A stretch of 64,000 nt of DNA from Erythrobacter dokdonensis DSW-74 (GCF_001677335.1 NZ_LZYB01000002.1:124001-188000); one strand, 5' to 3'. Positions 33,082 through 41,419 are shown, counted from the first letter of the stretch. The notes: generated from the letters alone by a model not told the origin. A program made the numbers and translations.

Positions 33082-34491
33082 ATGCAATATGTCTCGACAC
33101 GCGGGAGCGCACCGGCGCTCGATTTCGAAGGGGTGACGCTGGCAGGCCTCGCCAGCGACGGGGGGCTGTATCTGCCCGCCGAATGGCCGCGGTTCAGCGC
33201 CGACGAGATCCGCGGGCTTCGCGGCCTTGCCTATCCCGATCTCGCCGCACGGATCATGGCGCCCTTCGTTGCGGGCAGCCTGACGGAAGACGAACTGCTC
33301 TGCCTGTGCCACGCTGTCTATGGCGATTTCGGCCATGCCGCTGTCACGCCGCTGGTGCAGCTCGACGCCCAGCACTGGCTGCTCGAACTGTTCCACGGCC
33401 CGACGCTCGCCTTCAAGGACGTCGCGCTGCAACTGCTCGGCCGCCTGTTCGAAACCTTCCTCGAACGTCGGGGCGAAAAGCTGACTATCGTCGGGGCGAC
33501 CAGCGGCGATACGGGGTCGGCCGCGATTCAGGCCGTCGCGGGGCTGGAACGGGTCGAGATCTTCATGCTCCATCCCAAGGGCCGGGTCAGCGACGTGCAG
33601 CGCCGCCAGATGACCACGGTGCGCGCGCCCAATGTCCACAACCTCGCCATTGATGGCAGCTTCGATGACGCGCAGGCCCATGTGAAGCGCATGTTCACCG
33701 ATGCCGAGGTGACGAATGTCCTCAACCTGGGGGCGGTCAATTCGATCAACTGGGCGCGCCTGATGGCGCAGGTGGTCTATTACTTCGCCTCCGCGCTCGG
33801 GCTGGGGGCGCCCGACCGGACCGTGGCCTATTCCGTCCCCACCGGCAATTTCGGGGATGTCTTCGCGGGCTATGTCGCAGCGAAAATGGGCCTGCCGATC
33901 GAACGCCTGATCGTCGCCACCAACATCAACGACATCCTTTACCGTGCCCTGTCCTCGGGCGACTATTCGGCGGGCGGGGTCACACCGACCATTACCCCAT
34001 CGATGGACATTCAGGTTTCCTCGAATTTCGAGCGCCTGCTGTTCGATGCCGGAGAGCGGGACGGGGCGGCGATGGCCGAACAGATGCGCGCTTTCGAGGC
34101 CTCCAAGGCGATGCAGCTGACCAATGCGCAAGCGCAAGGTGCTGCGGCCCTGTTCGCCTCGGCGCGGGCCGACCAGGTCGAAACCGCGCGGGCGCTGCAA
34201 TGGGCCTGGCGCAAGACGGGGCAGGTGATCGATCCGCACACCGGCGTCGGCCTCCATTGCGCGCTGTCGGTTGCGGCGGCGGGAACTGTTGCGCCGGGCA
34301 TTCCTCTGGTTACCCTCGCGACCGCGCACCCCGCCAAGTTCCCCGATGCGGTCGAGCGGGCCATTGGCGTGCGCCCGGCGTTGCCGTCACGGGTGGGTGA
34401 TCTGTTCGGGCGCGAGGAGAGTTTTGTCGAACTGGCGGGCGATTACGCCGCCACCCGCGACTACGTGCTCGGTCACGCCGGGAACGCCTGA
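33082..34491 (+). CDS. thrC: threonine synthase
   Basis: This 469-aa PLP enzyme converts O-phosphohomoserine to threonine. The N-terminal MQYVSTRG and the PLP-lysine motif HGPTLAFKD with K112 are diagnostic. GATSGDTGSAAIQAV (about residues 137-151) binds the cofactor phosphate, and SINWARLMAQVVYYF follows. Its length matches the long bacterial form. It is followed at once by a methyltransferase gene whose ATG shares the last base of the stop (TGATG). Confidence 0.96.
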   Translation: MQYVSTRGSAPALDFEGVTLAGLASDGGLYLPAEWPRFSADEIRGLRGLAYPDLAARIMAPFVAGSLTEDELLCLCHAVYGDFGHAAVTPLVQLDAQHWLLELFHGPTLAFKDVALQLLGRLFETFLERRGEKLTIVGATSGDTGSAAIQAVAGLERVEIFMLHPKGRVSDVQRRQMTTVRAPNVHNLAIDGSFDDAQAHVKRMFTDAEVTNVLNLGAVNSINWARLMAQVVYYFASALGLGAPDRTVAYSVPTGNFGDVFAGYVAAKMGLPIERLIVATNINDILYRALSSGDYSAGGVTPTITPSMDIQVSSNFERLLFDAGERDGAAMAEQMRAFEASKAMQLTNAQAQGAAALFASARADQVETARALQWAWRKTGQVIDPHTGVGLHCALSVAAAGTVAPGIPLVTLATAHPAKFPDAVERAIGVRPALPSRVGDLFGREESFVELAGDYAATRDYVLGHAGNA

Positions 34492-35381
34492 TGGCGCGCC
34501 TTGTCCAGCAACCGCTGGTGATGGAATGCACCGGATGGGATTCCTACCGCCTGCTCGACAGCGGGGCGGGGCGCAAGTGGGAGGCCTTCGGCCCGCACAG
34601 CTTTATCCGGCCAGAGCCCCAGGCCATGTGGCAGCCGCGCCTTTCGGAGTGGCCCGCAGCGGGCGAGTTCATCCCCGGATCGGACGAGGACGGCGGCGGA
34701 CGTTGGCACTTCGTGCAAGCCCTGCCTGAGGATGGCTGGCCGCTGGCGTGGAACGAGGTCCGCTTCACCGCCAGGCCCACCCCGTTCCGCCACCTGCAAT
34801 TCTTCCCCGACATGGCGCCGGTATGGGCGTGGATGCGCGGCCAGCTTGACGGCATGGATGATGCCGAGACCATGAACCTGTTCGGCTATACCGGCCTCGG
34901 CACGCTGGCCCTGTCGCGCCATGGCAAGGTCACCCATGTCGATGCCTCGAAGAAATCCGTGGCGCAGGCGCGCGAGAACGCTGTCCTTTCGGACATGACG
35001 GATCGCCCGATCCGCTGGCTGACCGACGATGCCGCGAAATTTACCGCGCGCGAGGTGCGGCGCGGGCGGCGCTATGACGGGATCATCCTCGATCCGCCGA
35101 AGTTCGGGCGCGGGCCGGATGGCGAGGTGTGGCGGCTGGAGGAGCACCTGCCGGGCCTGATCGCCGACTGTGCGAAGCTGCTCGACAAGGACAGCCGCTT
35201 CGTGTTCCTCACCGTCTATGCCGTGCGCATGAGCAGCCTTGCGATTGCCGGCCTGCTGGAAGAGGCGCTCCGCCACCTGCCCGGGCAGATCGAGCACGGC
35301 GACCTTGCCGTGCGCGAGGAAGCAGAGGGCGGTCGCCTGCTCCCCACCGCAATCTTCGCGCGCTGGTCAAATCCGCTCTAG
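34491..35381 (+). CDS. class I SAM-dependent methyltransferase (RlmI-like core)
   Basis: This 296-aa protein has an N-terminal beta-rich region (residues 1-95) and a Rossmann core. NLFGYTGLGTLAL (about 124-136) is the SAM loop, THVDASKKSVAQARENA the next acidic strand, and ILDPPKFGRG (about 200-209) the DPPK active-site motif found in rRNA methyltransferases such as RlmI. It lacks the PUA domain. A 23S rRNA or other RNA target is plausible but not shown. It is coupled to thrC; the palindromic repeat at 35390 follows its stop. Confidence 0.82.
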   Translation: MARLVQQPLVMECTGWDSYRLLDSGAGRKWEAFGPHSFIRPEPQAMWQPRLSEWPAAGEFIPGSDEDGGGRWHFVQALPEDGWPLAWNEVRFTARPTPFRHLQFFPDMAPVWAWMRGQLDGMDDAETMNLFGYTGLGTLALSRHGKVTHVDASKKSVAQARENAVLSDMTDRPIRWLTDDAAKFTAREVRRGRRYDGIILDPPKFGRGPDGEVWRLEEHLPGLIADCAKLLDKDSRFVFLTVYAVRMSSLAIAGLLEEALRHLPGQIEHGDLAVREEAEGGRLLPTAIFARWSNPL

Positions 35382-35389
35382 TTGTGGTC

Positions 35390-35435
35390 GCATCGCTGAA
35401 AGCCGAAAACCGGTGCCCACTTTTCGGCGCGATGC
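35390..35435. repeat. 46-bp palindromic repeat, copy 1, before folB
   Basis: The element begins GCATCGC and ends GCGATGC, with an inner GCCGAAAA/TTTTCGGC pair around CCGGTGCCCAC. A second copy at 42832-42877 has the same length and matches at 40 of 46 positions. It ends 16 bp before the folB ATG. The core resembles short palindromes scattered through rhizobial and other alphaproteobacterial genomes. Confidence 0.8.
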
Positions 35436-35451
35436 TCTAAAGCCCGCGCCC

Positions 35452-35838
35452 ATGACCGATTCGCTTACCCTCGAAGTCAACGATCTCGTCGTCGATGTCC
35501 TGACCGGCATCTATTCCGAGGAGACCGGCAAACCCCAGCCGCTGCGCATCAGCATCGCGGCGCGCTATGCCGTGGCCGACCGCTATGATCCCGACACGCC
35601 GCTCGATGCGTCGAAGAACTACATGGACCTCAAGTTCGCCGCGACAGGTGGATTGCCCGCAGGCGTGCATTTCAAGCTGATCGAGGCAGTGGCCGACCAC
35701 ATCTGCGAGACGCTGTTCGTGCAGGACGCAAAGGTTCAGGCGGTGACGGTGAAGATCGTGAAGCTGGCGATTGCGGAAGGCAGCGAGCAGATCGGCATCA
35801 CGCTCCACCGCGAGCGTCCGGCCGATCACGGAGCGTAA
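35452..35838 (+). CDS. folB: dihydroneopterin aldolase
   Basis: This 128-aa protein fits FolB, which cleaves dihydroneopterin to 6-hydroxymethyl-dihydropterin in folate synthesis. Signs are VLTGIYSEETGKPQPLRISI near the start, LDASKNYMDLK in the middle (where FolB proteins have their conserved Y-x-x-L/V segment) and FKLIEAVADHICETLF with the helix before the catalytic region. The start at 35452 follows the palindromic repeat. It reads on to a small gene and moaA, so pterin genes for folate and molybdopterin lie together. Confidence 0.85.
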   Translation: MTDSLTLEVNDLVVDVLTGIYSEETGKPQPLRISIAARYAVADRYDPDTPLDASKNYMDLKFAATGGLPAGVHFKLIEAVADHICETLFVQDAKVQAVTVKIVKLAIAEGSEQIGITLHRERPADHGA

Positions 35839-35842
35839 GGCG

Positions 35843-36160
35843 ATGATGCGGCAGATCGAGGTCGGCAAGCTGCCCGATGGCGCTCTCGATGCCGCGGGCA
35901 CTGTCATGGCCTTTCACCTCGAGGCCGCCCGCGCAGCGCTGGCCGATGCTGATTGCTCCGCACTTGCCATCATCCTGCCGCCCGCAAACCATGATCACCG
36001 CGAATGGCGGCTGGCACTGGCGCGCGACCTTGCGCGCGAGGCGGCGCCCAAACGTGTCAATCTGGTTGCGGGACTGCCCGGTGATGCGCGTGCAGAGGTG
36101 CTGCGCTTTTTGGCAGATGCGCCGGGCGTGACAGGGCACTATCTCGTGTGTCATGAATGA
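35843..36160 (+). CDS. 105-aa protein between folB and moaA, function unknown
   Basis: TAAGG lies just before the double ATG at 35843. The protein has alternating strand-helix segments (ALAIILPPANHD, RVNLVAGLPG, HYLVCHE), suggesting a small Rossmann-like alpha/beta fold, but no cofactor motif is complete. I do not recognise the family. Its end overlaps moaA by 8 bp, and it follows folB at 4 bp, so it belongs to the pterin operon and may be a folate- or SDR-related remnant. Confidence 0.7.
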   Translation: MMRQIEVGKLPDGALDAAGTVMAFHLEAARAALADADCSALAIILPPANHDHREWRLALARDLAREAAPKRVNLVAGLPGDARAEVLRFLADAPGVTGHYLVCHE

Positions 36161-37220
36161 CAACGTGCCCACAGCCTCTCCTCGCAAGCCTGACCTGATC
36201 CTGCTGCGCGATCCGGCGGAAAGCGCGCCGCCTCTGGTGGACAGCTTCCAGCGCCGCATCACCTATCTGCGCCTGTCGGTCACCGACCGCTGCGACCTCA
36301 GATGTTCGTACTGCATGCCCGAGCGCATGACCTTCCTGCCCAAGAAGGAGGTTCTCAGCCTCGAGGAGCTGTATGATCTCGCCACCGGCTTCATAGCGCG
36401 CGGTGTTACCAAGATCCGCATTACCGGGGGCGAGCCGCTGGTGCGGCGCGACATCATCGACCTGTTCACGGCGCTGGGCCGCAGGCTGGGCCATGATCTG
36501 GCCGAACTGACGCTGACCACCAACGGCACCCAACTGGCGACCCATGCCGAGGCGCTGGCGCGGGCGGGGGTGAAGCGGGTCAACGTCTCGCTCGACACGC
36601 TGGACCGCGCGAAGTTCGCCGAGCTGACCCGGCGCGATAGCCTGCCGCAGGTGCTCGAAGGGATTGCGACGGCCAAGGCGGCCGGGCTCAAGGTCAAGCT
36701 GAACGCCGTGGCGCTGAAGGGCGTGAACGAGCACGAATTGCCCGATCTTATCGCCTGGGGCCATGCGCAAGGCCACGATGTTACCCTGATCGAGGTCATG
36801 CCGCTCGGCGATGTCGAAGAGGAACGGCTCGACCAGTATCTGCCGCTCGATGATGTGCGCGCCCGGTTGGAGCAGCGCTGGACGCTGCGCGAGAGCAATC
36901 ACCGCACCGGCGGCCCGTCGCGCTATGTCGATATTGCCGAAACCGGCGGGCGCCTGGGCTTTATTACCCCGCACACCAACAATTTCTGCGCCGGCTGCAA
37001 CCGGCTGCGCGTGACGGCGACGGGACAGCTTTATCCCTGCCTCGGCGGGGGCGAGCGGGTCGATCTGCGCGCGGCACTGCGCTCCGATGCGCCGGAGGCC
37101 AATCTTGCCGCCGCGCTCGACGAGGCGCTCAGGATCAAGCCCGAAAAGCACCACTTCCGCATGGATGCGCGCGGGGCCGCTCCTGCGGTGCCGCGGCACA
37201 TGTCGATGACGGGCGGGTGA
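36153..37220 (+). CDS. moaA: GTP 3',8-cyclase (molybdopterin synthesis)
   Basis: This 355-aa radical SAM enzyme makes the cyclic intermediate of the molybdenum cofactor from GTP. The N-terminal [4Fe-4S] cluster binds C47, C51 and C54 in TDRCDLRCSYC. The C-terminal cluster is FCAGCNRLRVTATGQLYPCL with three cysteines. KIRITGGEPLVRRD binds SAM, and the protein ends in the required Gly-Gly. It is followed by moaD after one base. Confidence 0.97.
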   Translation: MNDNVPTASPRKPDLILLRDPAESAPPLVDSFQRRITYLRLSVTDRCDLRCSYCMPERMTFLPKKEVLSLEELYDLATGFIARGVTKIRITGGEPLVRRDIIDLFTALGRRLGHDLAELTLTTNGTQLATHAEALARAGVKRVNVSLDTLDRAKFAELTRRDSLPQVLEGIATAKAAGLKVKLNAVALKGVNEHELPDLIAWGHAQGHDVTLIEVMPLGDVEEERLDQYLPLDDVRARLEQRWTLRESNHRTGGPSRYVDIAETGGRLGFITPHTNNFCAGCNRLRVTATGQLYPCLGGGERVDLRAALRSDAPEANLAAALDEALRIKPEKHHFRMDARGAAPAVPRHMSMTGG

Positions 37221-37221
37221 G

Positions 37222-37461
37222 GTGATCACCGTCGTCTTCCTCGGGAAGCTCGCCGATCTTGCGGGTGCGCCGACGCTCCGGCTTTCTGCTCCGCTCGACT
37301 GGGCCGGGCTCAAGGCCGCGCTTCCCGAAGCGCTCGGCGAAGCGGTGGATGATCCGAGGAACCGCGTGGCGGTGAACGGCGCGCTGCTGGCCGACAAGGC
37401 GGCATTGCAGGCGGGTGCGGGCGACGAGATCGCGCTGCTGCCGCCGGTGTCGGGGGGATGA
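37222..37461 (+). CDS. moaD: molybdopterin synthase small subunit
   Basis: This 79-aa ubiquitin-like protein carries the sulfur as a C-terminal thiocarboxylate; it ends in SGG as required. The N-terminus ITVVFLGKLADLAG and the VNGALL / DEIALLPPVSGG end match MoaD. The start is GTG at 37222 behind GGTGAGG. The stop overlaps the moaE ATG as ATGA. Confidence 0.93.
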   Translation: MITVVFLGKLADLAGAPTLRLSAPLDWAGLKAALPEALGEAVDDPRNRVAVNGALLADKAALQAGAGDEIALLPPVSGG

Positions 37462-37916
37462 TGCGCGATATTCGTCTGCTTGACCGGATGTTCATTCCCG
37501 GCACGCTGATCGGCCCCTTCACGCAGGCGAATCCCGGGCTGGGCGGCGTTTGCACTTTCGTGGGCGAAGTGCGGTTCGATGCCGCAGAGCAGGGGGGTGT
37601 CGAGGCGCTGGAGCTTACTCATTACGAGCCTTTGACCCTGCCGGGGATGCACGAACTGGCCGACCGCGCGTTCGAACGCTTCGATTTGATGGGGCTCCTG
37701 ATGGTTCACCGCGTCGGCATGATGCGCCCGGGCGAGCCGATCGTCTGCGTCTCCGCCGCCGCGCTCCACCGCCGCGACGCGATCGATGCGGTCGATTTCT
37801 GCATGGACCACCTCAAAAGCGCCGCGTGGTTCTGGAAGCGCGAAAAGCGCGCGGGCGAATGGCACTGGATCGAGCCGCGCCAACAGGATCACGAAGACCT
37901 GGCGCGCTGGCAGTGA
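37458..37916 (+). CDS. moaE: molybdopterin synthase catalytic subunit
   Basis: This 152-aa large subunit transfers sulfur from MoaD to precursor Z. It has GGVCTFVGEVR near residue 30, LELTHYEP with the substrate-binding residues, HRVGMMRPGEPIVCVSAAALHR, and the C-terminal KSAAWFWKREKR with the catalytic lysine. It overlaps moaD by ATGA. A perfect FNR box begins two bases after its stop codon. Confidence 0.95.
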   Translation: MMRDIRLLDRMFIPGTLIGPFTQANPGLGGVCTFVGEVRFDAAEQGGVEALELTHYEPLTLPGMHELADRAFERFDLMGLLMVHRVGMMRPGEPIVCVSAAALHRRDAIDAVDFCMDHLKSAAWFWKREKRAGEWHWIEPRQQDHEDLARWQ

Positions 37917-37917
37917 T

Positions 37918-37931
37918 TTGATCCCGATCAA
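37918..37931. promoter_or_regulatory. perfect FNR box of a class II promoter
   Basis: TTGAT-CCCG-ATCAA is an exact match to the FNR/FixK consensus TTGAT-N4-ATCAA. Its centre lies 41.5 bp before position 37966. A TAATTC hexamer at 37954-37959 sits where the -10 element would be for that start site, which is the geometry of FNR-activated class II promoters. The gene controlled would be 37985. An FNR-type regulator is encoded about 0.6 kb further on. Confidence 0.85.
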
Positions 37932-37984
37932 GGCAGGGACGTTCGGACAGGGGTAATTCTTCTCCAACACAAGGAGGATCACCC

Positions 37985-38422
37985 ATGAGCCACATCGTCC
38001 ACGATCTCATCGCCCGCGGCGAAGCGCGCGTTGTCGACCAACCGGCATCGGCGCCGGTGCGCCATCAGGTCGAGGTTGACCGCAATTTCGGCCTGCCCAC
38101 CGTTTTCTATGCGGTCATGGCCGCTTGTTACGTCGGTTTTCTGGTGATTACCGTCACTGCCTTCGCCAGCCCGCTGCTGATCGTGCCCATGGCGGTGATT
38201 GGCCTGTTTCTGGTGATGTTCTTCGGCATCCCGACGGTATGGACCCGGTTCCGCGGCAACGTGAGCAGCCCCGAAACGCTCGGCGAGTTCGAGGTCAAGG
38301 GCATCATGACCAATACCGGCCCGCTGCGCCCGCGTGATGCCGCGATACAGATGCTGATCCTGCCGGTGCTGCTGGTGCTCTGGGGTCTGGCCGTGGTCAT
38401 TATCGCCGCGATCGTGGCCTGA
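37985..38422 (+). CDS. FNR-box-controlled membrane protein, function unknown
   Basis: This 145-aa protein has a soluble N-terminus (residues 1-40), two membrane spans (about 42-62 and 66-86, with FYAVMAACYVGFLVITV) and one near the C-terminus (about 123-143). AAGGAGG lies 8 nt before the ATG. I do not recognise a family. It stands between moaE and the regulator gene, has its own promoter with a perfect FNR box and its own terminator, so it is likely a stand-alone gene induced when oxygen is low. Confidence 0.82.
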   Translation: MSHIVHDLIARGEARVVDQPASAPVRHQVEVDRNFGLPTVFYAVMAACYVGFLVITVTAFASPLLIVPMAVIGLFLVMFFGIPTVWTRFRGNVSSPETLGEFEVKGIMTNTGPLRPRDAAIQMLILPVLLVLWGLAVVIIAAIVA

Positions 38423-38449
38423 CCTGCTGCAAACAAGCTCCCCCACTGC

Positions 38450-38489
38450 GGGGCGGTGGTCAGCCGGACTGCCGCCCCGTTTCTTGTTT
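38450..38489 (+). terminator. terminator after the FNR-box gene
   Basis: GGGGCGG (38450-38456) pairs with CCGCCCC (38472-38478), followed by GTTTCTTGTTTC. The stem and T-rich tail begin 27 bp after the stop codon at 38422. A second perfect hairpin (TGCGCCGG/CCGGCGCA, 38501-38523) lies just beyond it without a T-tract. Confidence 0.75.
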
Positions 38490-38533
38490 CGGATCCTGCG
38501 TGCGCCGGCGCATGTCCGGCGCAAGAGGATGCC

Positions 38534-39223
38534 CTAGCGCCCCGATATATCCTGCAGCAGCTCCGCATCCCTGATCACGATCCCGCGCTTGCCTTCGCGC
38601 TGGATCGCGCCGGTGTCCTCCAGTTCGCCGAGCTTGCGGCTCACTGTCTCGATCGTGAGGCCTAGCATATTGGCGATTTCCCCGCGGGTCAGCGGCAGGT
38701 CGAAACGGCCCGCGAGGTGACACGAGCTGTCGCTGGCGGCAGCGGCGAAATCGTGGAGCAAGGCGGCAAGGCGCGCTTCGGCGCTGGCATGGCCGGTCAG
38801 TTCGAGCAGTGTGCGGGTCGCCAGCAGATCGGCCTGGCTGCGACGCAGCAGCGCGCGGGCAAGCGCAGGATAATCCTCGATCGCCCGCTCGATATCGCGC
38901 TTGGCAAAGGTGCACAGGCGGCTTTCGGTCAGCGCCACCACATCGTGATGGGCAAAAGGCGCGAACAGTTCGCCGATGAAGCCGGAAGGATGGACCAGTG
39001 CCAGGATTTGCTCGTTGCCGTCCGCATCGACCGCCGAAACCTTGAGCGCTCCTGTCAGCAGCGTCGCGCAGGCGGCATCCTCGTCGCCGGCAGCAAACAG
39101 CATCTCGCCCCGCTTGAGCGTGCGCGTGCGTCCGGCCGCGGCCATGGCATCGCGTTCTTCCGGGGTCAGCACGGCGCAGGCTGCGGTCTCCTTGACCGGG
39201 CAGGTGCTGCACGCAAGGTTCAT
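38534..39223 (-). CDS. FNR/FnrL-type oxygen-sensing regulator with four cysteines
   Basis: This 229-aa Crp/Fnr-family protein has C5-x2-C8-x7-C16 at the N-terminus and C104 in ESRLCTF, the four-cysteine set that holds a [4Fe-4S] cluster in FNR. The cNMP-like beta barrel spans about 25-130. The helix-turn-helix near residues 178-200 contains LGLTIETVSRKLG, in which E-x-x-S-R is the FNR recognition sequence for TTGAT. Start 39223 lies behind GGGAGGAA. It probably activates or represses FNR-box promoters when oxygen falls, including the one at 37918. It is coupled by ATGA to an upstream lipoprotein gene. Confidence 0.9.
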   Translation of the reverse strand: MNLACSTCPVKETAACAVLTPEERDAMAAAGRTRTLKRGEMLFAAGDEDAACATLLTGALKVSAVDADGNEQILALVHPSGFIGELFAPFAHHDVVALTESRLCTFAKRDIERAIEDYPALARALLRRSQADLLATRTLLELTGHASAEARLAALLHDFAAAASDSSCHLAGRFDLPLTRGEIANMLGLTIETVSRKLGELEDTGAIQREGKRGIVIRDAELLQDISGR

Positions 39224-39717
39224 TGTCCCAATTCCTCCCATAAACGCGCCATCGTCGCATTCTGACCGCTCACCAGCGCTTCAACCGTTCCGCGGGCGGT
39301 CTCGATGTCCTCGGCCGGGGCGAAGGTGGTGGCGCTTTCTGCGACAAGCCGATCCAGTTCCGCCAGCACCGCCGAAGCTGCGCCGCGCCGGGCGGCCAGA
39401 TCGGCCATCGCTACCAGTGCGGCGGCGCGTGTATCGCTTTCTACCGGCTGGCCTGAGGCGCGGCGGACCAGTGGTTCGGCCAGCGCCGCCTCGCGGGTGA
39501 AGCCGTTATCAGCCTCGGCAGCTCTGGCGACCAGCGCGCGCAGCGCCGCCGCATCGGCGAGCGGACGAATCGGTTCAGCCGGAGCCGAGGCGACAGGCGC
39601 CGCCGCGCTCTCGAACGCACGCGTTGCCAACGAGGGATAAGGCCCGTCGCTTCCCGCGCAGGCGCACAGACCCGCACTCAGCGGAAGCAGCAGATGAAAT
39701 TTCCGTCGCGCAAGCAT
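39220..39717 (-). CDS. putative lipoprotein coupled to the FNR-type gene
   Basis: This 165-aa protein begins MLARRKFHLLLPLSAGLCACAG, with a basic start, hydrophobic core and cysteine residues 18 and 20; LSAGLC or LCAC could be the lipobox. The rest is alanine-rich and helical (ATRAFESAAAPVASAP, then AALAEPLVRRASGQP). I do not recognise a family. Its stop overlaps the regulator start as ATGA, so the regulator is translated from this message. The link between an exported protein and the oxygen sensor is unexplained. Confidence 0.65.
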   Translation of the reverse strand: MLARRKFHLLLPLSAGLCACAGSDGPYPSLATRAFESAAAPVASAPAEPIRPLADAAALRALVARAAEADNGFTREAALAEPLVRRASGQPVESDTRAAALVAMADLAARRGAASAVLAELDRLVAESATTFAPAEDIETARGTVEALVSGQNATMARLWEELGQ

Positions 39718-39952
39718 ATAGACCCCGTTCCCCGTTACCATGCCAGCAGCCGATGGCAAAGCCACCTGTCAGATTGGCGTGTGATTGCTCGGGGCGCGAA
39801 TTTTGGCTGCCCAGCCCGTTGACTTGCTCGCGCCTTTCACCTAACGGCACCCATCTTTCCGGGGCTGCACCATCGCAAGCCTCGCACTGCCGTTCGGTCG
39901 ATGTGGGAAGTTCACCCGGCCGGACACAGCTCAAGATCGAGAGTATAGAGAC

Positions 39953-40327
39953 ATGTTCGCTGTAGTGCGCACGGGCGGCAAGCAATATCGGGTTGCCGCC
40001 GGAGACAAGATTGCCGTTGAAAAGCTCGCGGGCGAAGCCGGCGACACGATTACGCTGGGCGATGTCCTGCTGGCGGGTGAGGGCGATACCCTTGCCGACG
40101 CCGCGAAGGTGACCGTTTCGGCGGAAATCATCGCCCAGGCCAAGAGCGAGAAGGTGATCGTCTTCAAGAAGCGTCGCCGTCACAATTATCGCCGCAAGAA
40201 CGGCCACCGCCAGCAGATGACCCTGCTGCGCATTACCGCCGTGGGCGAAGGCAAGCCGGCTGCCAAGAAGGCTGCCGCCAAGAAGACCAAGACCGAAGCC
40301 GCCGAAGCGGCTGCCTCGGCCGAGTAA
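39953..40327 (+). CDS. rplU: 50S ribosomal protein L21
   Basis: This 124-aa L21 begins with [17 protein letters not shown] and has [21 protein letters not shown] in the middle, the 23S rRNA-binding region. A C-terminal tail rich in lysine and alanine ([11 protein letters not shown]) is an extension common in alphaproteobacteria. The 235-bp gap before it must hold its promoter; TTGACT at 39819-39824 followed by TAACGG after 17 bp is a weak candidate. rpmA follows after 14 bp. Confidence 0.97.
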   Translation: MFAVVRTGGKQYRVAAGDKIAVEKLAGEAGDTITLGDVLLAGEGDTLADAAKVTVSAEIIAQAKSEKVIVFKKRRRHNYRRKNGHRQQMTLLRITAVGEGKPAAKKAAAKKTKTEAAEAAASAE

Positions 40328-40341
40328 GGAGCTAACGGACC

Positions 40342-40611
40342 ATGGCACACAAGAAAGCAGGCGGTTCGTCGCGCAACGGTCGTGATTCGGCCGGTCGTCG
40401 CTTGGGCGTGAAGAAGTTCGGCGGTCAGGAAGTGATCGGCGGCAACATCATCATCCGCCAGCGCGGCACCAAGGTGTACCCGGGCGTCAATGTCGGCATC
40501 GGCAAGGATCACACCCTTTACGCGCTCGAAGCGGGCGTGGTGCGATTCCACTCGGGCAAGCTGGGTCGCAAATACGTCAGCGTAGACGCGATGGCCGAAG
40601 CCGCAGAGTAA
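40342..40611 (+). CDS. rpmA: 50S ribosomal protein L27
   Basis: This 89-aa L27 starts [21 protein letters not shown], the N-terminal arm that reaches the peptidyl-transferase centre, and continues with [34 protein letters not shown] before the ATG supplies the ribosome site. It is co-transcribed with rplU and followed by a run of three hairpins ending in a terminator. The usual next gene, obg, is not here; a GNAT gene stands in its place. Confidence 0.98.
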   Translation: MAHKKAGGSSRNGRDSAGRRLGVKKFGGQEVIGGNIIIRQRGTKVYPGVNVGIGKDHTLYALEAGVVRFHSGKLGRKYVSVDAMAEAAE

Positions 40612-40722
40612 GCGGACGACTCGATAAAGGGGCCGTCCGCAAGGATGGTCCCGGCGGGTGCAAGACCCGACCATTGAGGGAGACAGGACCATCCTCGCCA
40701 GAGGGGGTCCGTCTCCCTTTTT
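40612..40722 (+). terminator. structured rpmA 3' region ending in a Rho-independent terminator
   Basis: Three hairpins follow the rpmA stop. The first is GCGGACG/CGTCCGC (40612-40618 with 40634-40640). The second joins ATGGT/ACCAT with an inner CGGGT/ACCCG (40645-40674). The third, AGGGAGAC/GTCTCCCT (40677-40684 with 40711-40718), has an inner GGACC/GGTCC and is followed by TTTTT. The last is a clear intrinsic terminator; the first two may protect the ribosomal-protein mRNA. Confidence 0.85.
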
Positions 40723-40825
40723 GCATTCTCCCTCGAAGCGGTGCGCGAATCACAAAGTTTCGCGGCCATGAAATTGTCATGCGTCGACACTAGGGGCGGC
40801 GCGGGACGAGAAAGGGAGAAGTCTC

Positions 40826-41365
40826 GTGTTCCATCGTACGCACAGATTGCTGCTGCGGCCGATCTGGCCCGAAGATTGGCAGGCGCTGTTCGCCGGTATT
40901 GCCGATGAAGGCGTCGTGCGTAACCTCGCGCGCGCGCCCTGGCCCTATCGTGAAAGCGATGCGCGCGCCTTCGCCGCCCTGCCTGCAGGGCCCCGCCATC
41001 CGCGTTTCCTGATCACCCGCGCGCGCGATGCACAGGTCGTCGGCTGCATCGGGATCGAACCCGTGGCCGAAGGCGATGCGGTTGAGCTGGGCTACTGGAT
41101 CGCGCGGGCGTTCTGGGGTCAGGGCTTTGCCACCGAAGCGGGTGAGGCCGCGCTCGCCATCGCCGCGATGCTCGGTCATCGTCAGGCAGTCGCATCGCAT
41201 TTCCTCGACAATCCCGCCTCGGGCCGGGTGCTGCGCAAGCTCGGCTTCGACCCGACCGGGCGCAGTTCCGAACGGTTTTCGTGCGGTCGCGGGGGCGCGG
41301 CGCAGGTGGCAGAGTATCGCCGGATACTGGACGCTTCGGCCAGCGAGCAACAGCGCGCGGCCTGA
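40826..41365 (+). CDS. GNAT acetyltransferase, RimJ/RimL-like
   Basis: This 179-aa N-acetyltransferase starts with TERLLLRPI-like THRLLLRPIWPEDW and has ELGYWIARAFWGQGFATEAG (about residues 90-109), the acetyl-CoA-binding R/Q-x-x-G-x-G/A loop, then DNPASGRVLRKLGFDPTG. The target could be a ribosomal protein N-terminus or a small molecule. The start is GTG at 40826 behind AAAGGGAG. It follows the rplU-rpmA terminator, so it has its own promoter. Confidence 0.88.
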   Translation: MFHRTHRLLLRPIWPEDWQALFAGIADEGVVRNLARAPWPYRESDARAFAALPAGPRHPRFLITRARDAQVVGCIGIEPVAEGDAVELGYWIARAFWGQGFATEAGEAALAIAAMLGHRQAVASHFLDNPASGRVLRKLGFDPTGRSSERFSCGRGGAAQVAEYRRILDASASEQQRAA

Positions 41366-41419
41366 GCCAGGCGGTTCGGCGGCTTGTCGATCCGGCTGAA
41401 AGCCGTTAGGCGCCTCGCC

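Noticed and set aside
38501-38523. TGCGCCGG/CCGGCGCA hairpin as terminator of the FNR-type gene
   Set aside because: On the minus strand the sequence beyond it reads CGCAGGATCCGAAAC, with no T-tract. It may stabilise the mRNA 3' end, but it does not qualify as an intrinsic terminator.
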